Positions 1 to 6,889 of a stretch of 39,150 nucleotides of DNA are shown in pieces (positions within the stretch are counted from its first letter, which is position 1; every line of letters begins with the position of its first letter). This DNA is from Clostridia bacterium (GTDB lineage Bacteria; Bacillota; Clostridia; Christensenellales; Borkfalkiaceae), in contig CAAGGZ010000049.1 of the NCBI GenBank assembly GCA_900769545.1, positions 1-39,150 on the forward strand. Direction: 5' to 3'. The notes beneath the pieces were generated by a model. The model did no database searches. It was not told where the DNA came from and saw only the letters and a list, made by a program, of their open reading frames with translations. The position numbers and the translations under genes are program-made.

Positions 1-675
1 ACAAAATACTCCGTGAGAGGCGCGGCGTGTTTTGTAATCTCCTTGCGTATTCCCAAGCTTATGAAAGAAACCTTGGCGGTTTTGGAACAGTACGGTGGGA
101 ATAGTTTGGATTCCGCCGTGCAGATGAGCGAGGATAGATGCGTGTTGGTGAAATTTGTTTCCGAGGAGGAGAACGAATACCAATCCGCAGTGGATTATGC
201 GGAATTTTTAGTGCAGTCTTTGCGTGAGGAATTGGGTATTGACGCTCAAGCAGGCGTTGGGGCTACGGTACGGGAATTGAAGGACGTGGCGATGTCTTAT
301 CTTGGCGCGGAGAATGCGCTCCGTTATGCGGACGTGTTCGATATTAAGGGGAGCGTGCATTCCTATCGGGAATTTTTACTTATCAAAATGCTGGAAGATA
401 TTCCTGAGGGGAAGCTCAATCAATATCTTGCGGAAATCACCGATGAGCATTGCGCGGAAGTGTTTGAGGACGAGGAAATGCTGGCGACGGCAGAAGCGTT
501 TTTACAGAGCAGTTTAAATGTGAGCGAAACCTCTCGAAATTTGTATATGCACCGTAATACGCTGCTGTACCGTTTGGATAAAATCGAAAAAGCGACGGGA
601 TTGAATATTCGTCTGTTTTCCGACGCGGTATCCTTCCGAGTGTTGACGGTGTTGTATAAATTACTCGGGAAATAA
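1..675 (+). CDS. PucR/CdaR-type transcriptional regulator, C-terminal part (5' truncated by window edge)
   Basis: The reading frame is open from base 1, so the gene probably starts before the window; the first in-frame start-like codon (GTG at 13) has no ribosome binding site. The last ~60 residues hold a PucR-family helix-turn-helix: a Ser-Arg-Asn-Leu-Tyr-Met-His-Arg-Asn-Thr run, then LLYRLDKIEKATGL, the typical recognition-helix region of PucR/CdaR regulators. The part before it (about residues 5-150) has the look of the GGDEF-like middle domain found in CdaR proteins (inference). Such proteins usually regulate sugar-acid, purine or amino-acid use, but the sensor domain lies outside the window, so no ligand is proposed. 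A hairpin terminator follows directly. Confidence 0.8.
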   Translation, partial: TKYSVRGAACFVISLRIPKLMKETLAVLEQYGGNSLDSAVQMSEDRCVLVKFVSEEENEYQSAVDYAEFLVQSLREELGIDAQAGVGATVRELKDVAMSYLGAENALRYADVFDIKGSVHSYREFLLIKMLEDIPEGKLNQYLAEITDEHCAEVFEDEEMLATAEAFLQSSLNVSETSRNLYMHRNTLLYRLDKIEKATGLNIRLFSDAVSFRVLTVLYKLLGK

Positions 676-683
676 TATATTTG

Positions 684-710
684 AAAGCCGCGCTTTGTCG
701 CGGTTTTTTG
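684..710 (+). terminator. Rho-independent terminator after the PucR-type regulator
   Basis: A GCCGCG/CGCGGT stem (684-692 with 699-707, one G-T pair, extended by A-T pairs) around the loop CTTTGT, followed by a run of T. It starts nine bases after the stop codon. Confidence 0.85.
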
Positions 711-743
711 CTATCGAAACGTATACACCTAAATAAATAAGGC

Positions 744-764
744 TATAATGGTACTTTAAAGGAG
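744..764 (+). promoter_or_regulatory. Probable -10 box and ribosome binding site of the S41 protease gene
   Basis: TATAAT lies at 744-749 and AAAGGAG at 758-764, five bases before the ATG at 770. The -35 at the 17-base distance (GTATAC, 721-726) is poor, and the leader would be very short, so the promoter part is tentative. The ribosome binding site is clear and fixes the start. Confidence 0.45.
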
Positions 765-769
765 CTTAT

Positions 770-2122
770 ATGGAAAAGGAAGAAAAACAGGAAGTTGTAG
801 TGGAAACGGAAGGAAACGTCGATGAAAAAAGAATGAAGAAAAAGTTGAGGCGGAAACGTTTCCTTAAAGGCGCGCTCTGCGGCTTTTTGGCTGTTGCGCT
901 CTTTGCAGGCGGTGCGTTGACGGGGGTATTGAGCGTTGACAAAGAGATTCGGAATTTAGCCAAAATAAAAAACCAAGTGCAAAAGTCCTATTACGAGGAA
1001 ATAGACGATTCCACCTTTTATAAGGCGGTATACGACGGCGTAGAGGGTTTATTGGACGAATATTCCTATTATTTGTCGGTAGAGGAATATGCGGCGATGA
1101 TGGAGGAATCAAGGGGCGCGATGAGCGGCATTGGCTTGGTTTTTCAAACGTTGGACGAGGAGGGAAATCCGCAGCTTTTAATCAAGCGCGTTTGTGGCAA
1201 TTCCCCTGCGGAGGCGGCAGGGCTTTTGTCGGGTTGGCGCGTGACGGGCTTTGGCGTGAACAACGGGGAAATAAAGGAAAGCGTTGTTTTTACGGAGTTG
1301 CAAGCCTTTTTGGCGGAGCGTGAAACCAACGAAACCTTTTCGTTGCGAGCGCTAACAACCGAGGGGGAAACGCTGGAAATATCGCTCCAGAAAAAGAATT
1401 ACGTGGAAAATTATGTATTTTACCGCACAAACACCGAAGCCTATTGTTTTAAAGGGGAATACGCGAACGAGCTAACAAAACGTGGCGCGCCCTTGACTTG
1501 TTTAGATGATGATACGGCGTATATTCGTTTGGTGGAGTTTAACGGCTCGGCGGTGAGCGCTTTTAAACAAGCCATGGATTTATTTCATACGCAGGGAAAG
1601 ACAAATCTTGTATTGGATTTGCGTGGAAACGGCGGCGGCAGTATGGATATATTACAGGAAATTGCCGCATATTTGTGTAAAAAAGCCGAGGGGAAAAATC
1701 CCGTAGTCGCTGTGGCGGATTATGGAGAAAAGAGAGAGGAATTTAAGGCGAGCGGTAATTATTATTCGCAATATTTTACGGAAAACAGTCGTATTTGCGT
1801 GCTCGCGGATGGAGATTCCGCGTCCGCTTCAGAGTGTCTTTTAGGGGCAATGTTGGATTATCAGACGATTGGGTATGCGGACATATGTTTAAGTGGCGAT
1901 ACGGATACGGCAAAGACGTTCGGTAAAGGGATTATGCAAACAACGTACGTTTATCCTGCAGGCGACGCAATCAAATTGACGACGGCAACGGTGCATTGGC
2001 CTGTAACGAATACTTGCATACACGGTAGGGGTGTTTTGGCGTCCGACGGAACGAAAACCGTGAAAAAACAAGATGTAGACGACGTGGAAATTGCGCTCGC
2101 AATAAAAGGATTGTTTTCCTAA
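770..2122 (+). CDS. S41 family C-terminal processing protease (CtpA-like), membrane anchored
   Basis: A 450-residue protein with a charged cytoplasmic N-terminus (1-32), one membrane segment (about 33-55) and an extracytoplasmic protease part. A PDZ-like region covers about 115-210 (GIGLVFQ, then NSPAEAAGLLSGWRV). The S41 core follows: VLDLRGNGGG at 281-290, the SASASE motif at 350-355 holding the nucleophile (probably Ser352), and TFGKG with the catalytic Lys at 386. The Ser-Lys spacing is about nine residues longer than in classic CtpA, which suggests a small insertion. The family cuts secreted or membrane proteins near their C-termini; no substrate can be named. It is monocistronic, between two terminators. 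Confidence 0.9.
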   Translation: MEKEEKQEVVVETEGNVDEKRMKKKLRRKRFLKGALCGFLAVALFAGGALTGVLSVDKEIRNLAKIKNQVQKSYYEEIDDSTFYKAVYDGVEGLLDEYSYYLSVEEYAAMMEESRGAMSGIGLVFQTLDEEGNPQLLIKRVCGNSPAEAAGLLSGWRVTGFGVNNGEIKESVVFTELQAFLAERETNETFSLRALTTEGETLEISLQKKNYVENYVFYRTNTEAYCFKGEYANELTKRGAPLTCLDDDTAYIRLVEFNGSAVSAFKQAMDLFHTQGKTNLVLDLRGNGGGSMDILQEIAAYLCKKAEGKNPVVAVADYGEKREEFKASGNYYSQYFTENSRICVLADGDSASASECLLGAMLDYQTIGYADICLSGDTDTAKTFGKGIMQTTYVYPAGDAIKLTTATVHWPVTNTCIHGRGVLASDGTKTVKKQDVDDVEIALAIKGLFS

Positions 2123-2130
2123 ACGGGCGG

Positions 2131-2145
2131 GCATGTACGCGATGA
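2131..2145 (+). repeat. Dispersed 16-base repeat, copy 1
   Basis: GGCATGTACGCGATGA (2130-2145), starting 8 bases after the S41 protease stop codon. It matches the consensus CCCATGTACGMGWTGA except at the first two bases. Function unknown; five more copies occur in the window. Confidence 0.6.
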
Positions 2146-2156
2146 AAAGAAGAATA

Positions 2157-2199
2157 CAAAAGCGTGTATCTTGGGGGAGATACACGCTTTTGACTTTTA
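2157..2199 (+). terminator. Terminator of the S41 protease gene
   Basis: A perfect 14-base-pair stem, CAAAAGCGTGTATC (2157-2170) with its reverse complement (2179-2192), loop TTGGGGGA. The downstream T tract (ACTTTTA) is short, but the stem is strong. The stretch from here to 2321 holds no gene, only an imperfect hairpin at 2210-2255. Confidence 0.75.
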
Positions 2200-2321
2200 T
2201 GGAGGTCTTTCCGTAAGGAAATGAGTGAGTAAATTAGTGTTTTTTACTTTACGGATATAGTATACCCGCGTTTTGCGTAAATTCCGTTGTAAAAATGTGA
2301 TAATTCTTTAAAAAGTAAATG

Positions 2322-2346
2322 AAAACGCACCCCGTACGGGGCGCGT
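2322..2346 (-). terminator. tkt: Terminator of transketolase gene
   Basis: Read on the minus strand, ACGCGCCCC/GGGGTGCGT with loop GTAC forms a nine-pair stem (one G-T), followed by TTTTCATTT. It begins 14 bases after the transketolase stop codon. Confidence 0.8.
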
Positions 2347-2359
2347 CTTTAACAGTTTT

Positions 2360-4366
2360 TTAAGCTTGTTTGGTTTTTGCAATCGAATCGAGAGCTTTGT
2401 CCACAACGTTTTCAACGGTGAAACCGAAGTGTTTAAACAACTCACCCGCAGGTGCGCTTGCGCCGAACGTGTCCATTGCGATAATTTCGCCGCAGTCGCC
2501 TGCGTATTTGTACCAACTGTACGAGGAAGCGGCTTCCACGCAAACCCTTGCTTTCGTCTTGGGGGGGATAATCAACTTCTTGTAGCCGGGCAACTGCTTT
2601 TCAAATTCTTCCATACAAGGCATAGAAATAACTCTCGCTTGAATGCCTTTTTCAGTCAAAATAGCTTTTGCTTTTACACAAAGCTCGACTTCGGAACCGC
2701 TCGCAATCAACAGTACGTCGGGTTCGTCCTTGCAATCTTCCAAAACGTAACCGCCTTTCAAGGCATTTTCGCCGCTTGCTTTGTATTGAGGTAAATTCTG
2801 ACGGGTGAGTACCAATGCCGTAGGCTCGTTACCGCTGAGCGCGGATACCCAAGCCGCCGCAGTTTCCTTACCGTCGGCAGGACGATACACTTTCATACCG
2901 GGGATAGAGCGAATCATAATGAGCTGTTCTACGGGCTGATGGGTAGGGCCGTCTTCGCCAACGCCGATAGAGTCGTGTGTTAAAACGTAGGTAACGGGCT
3001 GTTTCATAAGCGCAGACAAACGCATTGCGTGTTTGCAATAGTCTGAGAACACGAAGAAGGTGGAGCAGTACGCCTGTATGCCGCCGTGGAGCTGCATACC
3101 GTTGGCGATTGCCGCCATTGCGTGCTCACGAATGCCGAAGTGCATATTTCTGCCCGAGTAATCTTCGGGGGAGAAGTAGCCGTACTTCATTTCTTCCGTA
3201 TCTTTCATATCGGAGAGGTTGGAAGGCGCAAGGTCTGCCGAACCGCCCATAAGCTGCGGCACTTTTGCCGCCAATCTATTGAGTACGGTTGCGGACGTTT
3301 GACGGGTAGCCATGGGCTTCTCGAAGTCGTACAGTTCGCTCATTGTGGAAAAGTCGGGCATTTTTCCTGCCATTGCGTCCTTGTAAAGCTGCGCAAGTTC
3401 GGGATAAGTCGTTTCGTATTCCGCAAACATTTTCTTCCATTCCATTTCCGCTTCCGCGCCCGCGTCAGCAGCTTGTTTACAATGGTCGAATACTTCCTGA
3501 GGGCATTCAAAGGGGGGATATTCCCAACCAAGATTTTCTTTTGTTTTTTGCAGATTTGCCGCTCCCAAAGGCGAACCGTGACATTTTGCCGTACCAATCA
3601 AAGGGGAGCCTTGCCCGATATTGGTGTGACAAATAATAATGGAAGGTTTATCCGTGCGCGCTCTTGCGGCTTCGAGTGCTTGAGAAAGCGCGTCAACGTC
3701 ATCCACTTTCGTGGCGAGGTCTACGTGGAGCACTTGCCAATTTTGCGCGGCGAAACGCGCGCCTACATTTTCGCGGAAAGTGACGTCCGTGTTTCCCTCA
3801 ATGGTGATTTCATTGTCGTCGTAAAGAAGGATAAGTTTACCCAAAGCGTGCGTGCCTGCAAAGGAGCAAGCTTCGTAGGAAATACCTTCTTCCAAACAAC
3901 CGTCGCCGCAGAGGACGTAGGTGTAATGGTCTACGACGTTATAGCCGGGTTTATTGAATTTTGCGGCAAGGTGCGCTTCGGCAACTGCCATACCGACTGC
4001 GTTTGCGATACCTTGTCCTAAAGGGCCCGTGGTCGTTTCGATACCTGCCGTGTGGCCGTATTCGGGATGCCCGGGGGTTTTGGAGTTAAACTGACGGAAG
4101 TTCATTAAATCTTCTTTGGTGATGCCCATACCGTAAAGGTGGAGCAACATATAATTAAGCATAGAGCCATGCCCTGCGGACAAAACGAATCTGTCGCGGT
4201 TTTCCCATTTCAAATCTCTGGGATTGAATTTCAGGAAATGCTGAAAAAGCGTATACGCGATGGGCGCGCAACCCATAGGCAAGCCGGGGTGTCCGGATTT
4301 TGCTTTGTCAATCGCTTCTGCGGAAATAACTCGAATTGCATTGATCGTAGTTTTCTGTAAATCCAT
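2360..4366 (-). CDS. tkt: Transketolase
   Basis: A 668-residue, full-length transketolase of the non-oxidative pentose phosphate pathway, transferring two-carbon units between ketose and aldose phosphates with thiamine diphosphate and a divalent metal. Seen: N-terminal AKSGHPGLPMG, the thiamine-diphosphate motif starting GDGCLEEG (about residue 154), the second-domain THDSIGVGEDGPTHQP and the REHAM motif, in the normal order. Length and motifs are typical. The start is fixed by AGGAG eight bases upstream of the ATG. Transcribed alone on the minus strand from a consensus promoter. Confidence 0.97.
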   Translation of the reverse strand: MDLQKTTINAIRVISAEAIDKAKSGHPGLPMGCAPIAYTLFQHFLKFNPRDLKWENRDRFVLSAGHGSMLNYMLLHLYGMGITKEDLMNFRQFNSKTPGHPEYGHTAGIETTTGPLGQGIANAVGMAVAEAHLAAKFNKPGYNVVDHYTYVLCGDGCLEEGISYEACSFAGTHALGKLILLYDDNEITIEGNTDVTFRENVGARFAAQNWQVLHVDLATKVDDVDALSQALEAARARTDKPSIIICHTNIGQGSPLIGTAKCHGSPLGAANLQKTKENLGWEYPPFECPQEVFDHCKQAADAGAEAEMEWKKMFAEYETTYPELAQLYKDAMAGKMPDFSTMSELYDFEKPMATRQTSATVLNRLAAKVPQLMGGSADLAPSNLSDMKDTEEMKYGYFSPEDYSGRNMHFGIREHAMAAIANGMQLHGGIQAYCSTFFVFSDYCKHAMRLSALMKQPVTYVLTHDSIGVGEDGPTHQPVEQLIMIRSIPGMKVYRPADGKETAAAWVSALSGNEPTALVLTRQNLPQYKASGENALKGGYVLEDCKDEPDVLLIASGSEVELCVKAKAILTEKGIQARVISMPCMEEFEKQLPGYKKLIIPPKTKARVCVEAASSYSWYKYAGDCGEIIAMDTFGASAPAGELFKHFGFTVENVVDKALDSIAKTKQA

Positions 4367-4373
4367 TTAATAG

Positions 4374-4427
4374 ACTCCTAAAAATATTATCTATTAGTAT
4401 TATACAGTTTTTTTATTCTTTTTTCAA
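4374..4427 (-). promoter_or_regulatory. tkt: Promoter and ribosome binding site of tkt
   Basis: On the minus strand: TTGAAA (4422-4427), 17 bases, TATAAT (4399-4404), then AGGAGT (4374-4379) before the ATG. A near-consensus sigma-A promoter. Confidence 0.8.
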
Positions 4428-4485
4428 GTCTTTTGCGAAATATTATTAGAATTTTTTATGGGGGTAAAAAAGTTGATTTTCTGTA

Positions 4486-4514
4486 TTGACATTGTGAATA
4501 GAAGGTGTTATACT
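4486..4514 (+). promoter_or_regulatory. Sigma-A promoter of the cobalamin riboswitch transcript
   Basis: TTGACA (4486-4491), a 17-base spacer, then TATACT (4509-4514), just before the riboswitch. It is divergent from the tkt promoter about 60 bases away. Confidence 0.85.
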
Positions 4515-4539
4515 ATTACCAACTGAATACGAACGCGCG

Positions 4540-4725
4540 GTACGCTATTTATGAAATAGGGTTTAATAGGGAAGAGGGAACGTCTGATAAGGGCATTGCT
4601 CCGCTGCCCCCGCAACCGTAGGAACGTTTTGTTCTCTTGCACTGTTTTGAATGGGAAGGAAGAGAATGGATATATGCAAATATGTCGAAGCGTTGTAAGC
4701 CGGGAGACCTGCCGTCGTTTGCATC
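4540..4725 (+). ncRNA. Cobalamin (AdoCbl-type) riboswitch
   Basis: Has the conserved cobalamin-riboswitch blocks in order: TTAATAGGGAA near 4562-4572, the GCTGCCCCCGCAACCGTAGG core near 4603-4622, GGGAAGGA near 4651, and the B12 box AGCCGGGAGACCTGCC at 4698-4713. Boundaries are approximate. It sits between its own promoter and the small lipoprotein gene, so the lipoprotein and the following ECF S component are expected to be shut down when cobalamin is plentiful. Confidence 0.93.
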
Positions 4726-4763
4726 AATACATTTTCTGCGGTGGGCGGAAAGGATAGGAATTG

Positions 4764-4837
4764 CCGTTTGTATCAAACGGTTATTTTGGCTATGTCTTTT
4801 TTCCATTTGCAGAGTTGTGAATGGAAATTTTTTATTT
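4764..4837 (+). terminator. Riboswitch expression platform: two hairpins before the lipoprotein gene
   Basis: The first hairpin is CCGTTTG/CAAACGG (4764-4770 with 4774-4780), followed by TTATTTT. The second is TTCCATT/AATGGAA (4801-4807 with 4819-4825), followed by ATTTTTTATTT, directly upstream of the AGGAGG at 4838-4843. The second looks like an intrinsic terminator, so control is probably by transcription attenuation; masking of the ribosome binding site is the alternative. Confidence 0.6.
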
Positions 4838-4849
4838 AGGAGGCGTTGT

Positions 4850-5299
4850 ATGAAACGTATCGTGTCTTTGTTGCTTTTTGTTGTGCTTTGTTTTGGTGTT
4901 TCGGGGTGCTTTTTCATGCCAATGACGCCTGATCCTGAATCGGGCTTAGCGTATACCATTGTAAAGACGGAAAATCGAGTGGAAATTAGCGTGTCCGATT
5001 TAGGGGCTTCGAAATGGACCTTGATTGACACCTTGATTGACGTTATGGAAAGAGCGAAGACTGACGGTGATTTGACTTTCGAAATCTCAGGCGGTATGGT
5101 AACAAGTATCGAAGGAAAAGCCAATGCGGCGGATTTTAGCGCTTGCTGGATGCTATATACGTCGGATGCGGAAATGTCGAACACGGAATGGGGAACGATT
5201 ACCGTCGGAGAAAAGACTTTGGGGAGCGCGATTGTTGGCGCAGAAGCTCTGCCTGTTGTAGTGGGTGCGCTTTACGTTTGGGATTATCAGAGTTTCTAA
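4850..5299 (+). CDS. Small cobalamin-regulated lipoprotein, probable DUF4430/transcobalamin-like domain
   Basis: A 149-residue lipoprotein. The frame is open upstream to 4637, but that part lies in the riboswitch; AGGAGG at 4838-4843 sets the ATG at 4850. The signal peptide (1-19) ends in a VSGC lipobox, so Cys20 would be lipidated. The rest is a compact beta-rich domain with an ACWMLYTSDAE segment about two thirds along, resembling DUF4430, the C-terminal cobalamin-contacting domain of transcobalamin-like proteins. That assignment is by eye. Riboswitch control and the ECF S component downstream suggest it captures cobalamin at the cell surface. It could also be a generic lipoprotein of the same operon. 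Confidence 0.7.
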   Translation: MKRIVSLLLFVVLCFGVSGCFFMPMTPDPESGLAYTIVKTENRVEISVSDLGASKWTLIDTLIDVMERAKTDGDLTFEISGGMVTSIEGKANAADFSACWMLYTSDAEMSNTEWGTITVGEKTLGSAIVGAEALPVVVGALYVWDYQSF

Positions 5300-5323
5300 A
5301 TAGGATAAAGTAAAATGAGGTAG

Positions 5324-5338
5324 GCGTGTACGAGATGA
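5324..5338 (+). repeat. Dispersed 16-base repeat, copy 2
   Basis: GGCGTGTACGAGATGA (5323-5338) overlaps both possible start codons (GTG 5326, ATG 5335) of the ECF S component gene. The most divergent copy at its 5' end. Confidence 0.45.
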
Positions 5339-5901
5339 ACGATAAAAAACGACAAAAAAACACCTTAAAAATAACGGCGAGGGAGTGTGCTTATCTCGCT
5401 GCGTTTGTCGCGCTTGTAATTGCCGCTCAAGTAGTGCTGGCGGCGGTGCCTGGGGTAGAGATTGTTACGGTTCTATTTTTGACGTACGCTTTTGTTTTTG
5501 GGGTAAAACGCGGCTTGGCGGCGGCAACGACTTTTTCGTTTTTAAGAATGCTCGTATTCGGCTTTGACGTGAAGGTGCTCGTCTTATATTTGCTGTATTT
5601 TAATTGTTTTGCTTCGTTGTTTGGTTTTTTGGGGAGTATAGTTAAAAAGCCTGCGTATGCGCTTTGGTGGTTGGTAATTGTCGCCTGTGTTTGTACGGTA
5701 TGCTTTACAATGCTTGATAATCTTTTGACGGTAATTTGGTTTTCGTATAGCGCCCGCGCGGCGAAAGTGTACTTTATGGCGTCGCTATCCGTTATGTTTC
5801 CGCAAGTAATTTGTACGGCGGTGAGTGTAGGCGCGCTGTTTTTGCCTCTGCAAAAGGCATTTTTTACTGCCAAAAAAAGCTTGCGGAGAGATTCTCGATA
5901 A
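5326..5901 (+). CDS. ECF transporter S component, probable cobalamin/corrinoid specificity
   Basis: A 191-residue protein with about five or six hydrophobic segments and the helix-1 pattern of ECF S components (ARECAYLAAFVALVIAAQVVL). Later landmarks are a long hydrophobic run ending LTYAFVFGVKRGLAAA and a basic cytoplasmic tail. S components bind one vitamin and share an ATPase/EcfT module encoded elsewhere; no such module is in this window. Cobalamin specificity is inferred from the riboswitch and the lipoprotein 26 bases upstream. Start uncertain: GTG at 5326 has GAGG five bases before it; ATG at 5335 is the alternative, three codons in. Confidence 0.75.
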   Translation: MYEMNDKKRQKNTLKITARECAYLAAFVALVIAAQVVLAAVPGVEIVTVLFLTYAFVFGVKRGLAAATTFSFLRMLVFGFDVKVLVLYLLYFNCFASLFGFLGSIVKKPAYALWWLVIVACVCTVCFTMLDNLLTVIWFSYSARAAKVYFMASLSVMFPQVICTAVSVGALFLPLQKAFFTAKKSLRRDSR

Positions 5902-5938
5902 GAAAAATGAAAAATATTTTGGAAATTAGGAAAAAGTA

Positions 5939-5967
5939 TTGACATTTTCCGTATTTTGCGTTAAAAT
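5939..5967 (+). promoter_or_regulatory. Promoter of the PH-domain protein gene
   Basis: TTGACA (5939-5944), 17 bases, TAAAAT (5962-5967). A TATAAT at 5967-5972 would need a 22-base spacer, so TAAAAT is preferred. Confidence 0.7.
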
Positions 5968-6030
5968 ATAATAGCAACTATATAATTGGGTGGTGCTGTG
6001 CGCTCCCGAAAATATAAAACGGAGCTTATT

Positions 6031-6717
6031 ATGGGAAAATACGCTGAACGAAATCTATACGAAAACGAGTGGGTCGTGGAGAAAGCTCCACGTGATATTT
6101 GGGGGCTTGTCGGCTGGTGGTCGCTGAGCGTCCTCTCGCTTGCATTGCTTACCGTTATTTCTATTCTTGCATGGAAGCTGTTGGAAACGGCGGGGCTTAT
6201 CATCATTATTTTGGCGGCTTGTCTTTTGTTGTTGCCTTTGATTAAAGCAATTTGCGAAACGGTCATCTTTACGCATACGGAAATCGTATTGACGAATAGA
6301 CGATTGATTTGTAAGCAGGGTGTATTCCATACCGTGTCCAAGGACGTTCCCTTGTTGGAAATTCAAAGCGTTTACGTAGACGTTAGCTTCTGGGGCAGAA
6401 TTTTCAACGTTGGTAAAATGTTTATTAAGATTTCGCACGGTCGTCCTATCAAGTTTAAATTGCAGGACGCTGACGATTTCAAGACGACTATTATCGGGCA
6501 AATCGACCAATTTGAATTGGATCGTCTTGCAAACCAGTCTAACTGGACGGCGCAGGCGTTGCTTCGCGGTTCCCGTGGGTACAATCCTTATGCTGCTTAT
6601 ATGGGCGACGTAAGACCGAAAAAGAAGAAAAAAGTTGAAGAAAAACCCAAAAAGAAAGACCCGTATGCTGGTTACGGAAAAGATCCGTTTGCAGCAAGAA
6701 AGAATAAGAAAAAATAA
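6031..6717 (+). CDS. Bacterial PH-domain (bPH2/YdbS-like) membrane protein with basic tail
   Basis: 228 residues. The frame is open upstream to 5986, but GGAG at 6021-6024 and the promoter favour the ATG at 6031. Two hydrophobic helices (about 27-47 and 53-72) are followed by a bPH2-type domain: LTNRRLICKQGVFHTVSKDVPLLEIQSV, then FGRIFNVG-like (FWGRIFNVGKM) and a closing helix, about residues 85-165. The tail (about 183-228) is rich in lysine with repeated NPYAAY/DPYAGYGKDPFAARK segments. Related proteins (DUF304) are membrane proteins of largely unknown role. The basic tail might bind acidic lipid or nucleic acid (inference). Confidence 0.8.
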   Translation: MGKYAERNLYENEWVVEKAPRDIWGLVGWWSLSVLSLALLTVISILAWKLLETAGLIIIILAACLLLLPLIKAICETVIFTHTEIVLTNRRLICKQGVFHTVSKDVPLLEIQSVYVDVSFWGRIFNVGKMFIKISHGRPIKFKLQDADDFKTTIIGQIDQFELDRLANQSNWTAQALLRGSRGYNPYAAYMGDVRPKKKKKVEEKPKKKDPYAGYGKDPFAARKNKKK

Positions 6718-6726
6718 AAAAAATAA

Positions 6727-6757
6727 GGCGACGGAACATATCTGTCGTCTTTTTTTG
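6727..6757 (+). terminator. Terminator of the PH-domain gene
   Basis: GGCGACGGA (6727-6735) pairs with TCTGTCGTC (6741-6749) over loop ACATA, with two G-T pairs, followed by seven or more T. Confidence 0.88.
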
Positions 6758-6829
6758 CGTTTCGGGAAACATATTGAAAGAATTTCATAAAATAAAGAAA
6801 GAATTTATAGGGGAATTTTATGAAAAACC

Positions 6830-6858
6830 TTGCATTCTTGCTTAGAATTTGATACAAT
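6830..6858 (+). promoter_or_regulatory. Promoter of the UDP-sugar pyrophosphorylase gene
   Basis: TTGCAT (6830-6835), 17 bases, TACAAT (6853-6858). Transcription would begin near 6865, which rules out the upstream TTG at 6830 as the start codon. Confidence 0.75.
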
Positions 6859-6889
6859 AAAGCTGATAAAAATTTTAGAGGGAGTCTTT

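Noticed and set aside
3086..4021. A 311-codon open frame on the plus strand
   Set aside because: Shadow of the transketolase gene; no family motifs and no ribosome binding site.
4637..4849. Upstream extension of the lipoprotein reading frame
   Set aside because: These bases are the cobalamin riboswitch and its platform; the signal peptide begins at 4850 behind AGGAGG.
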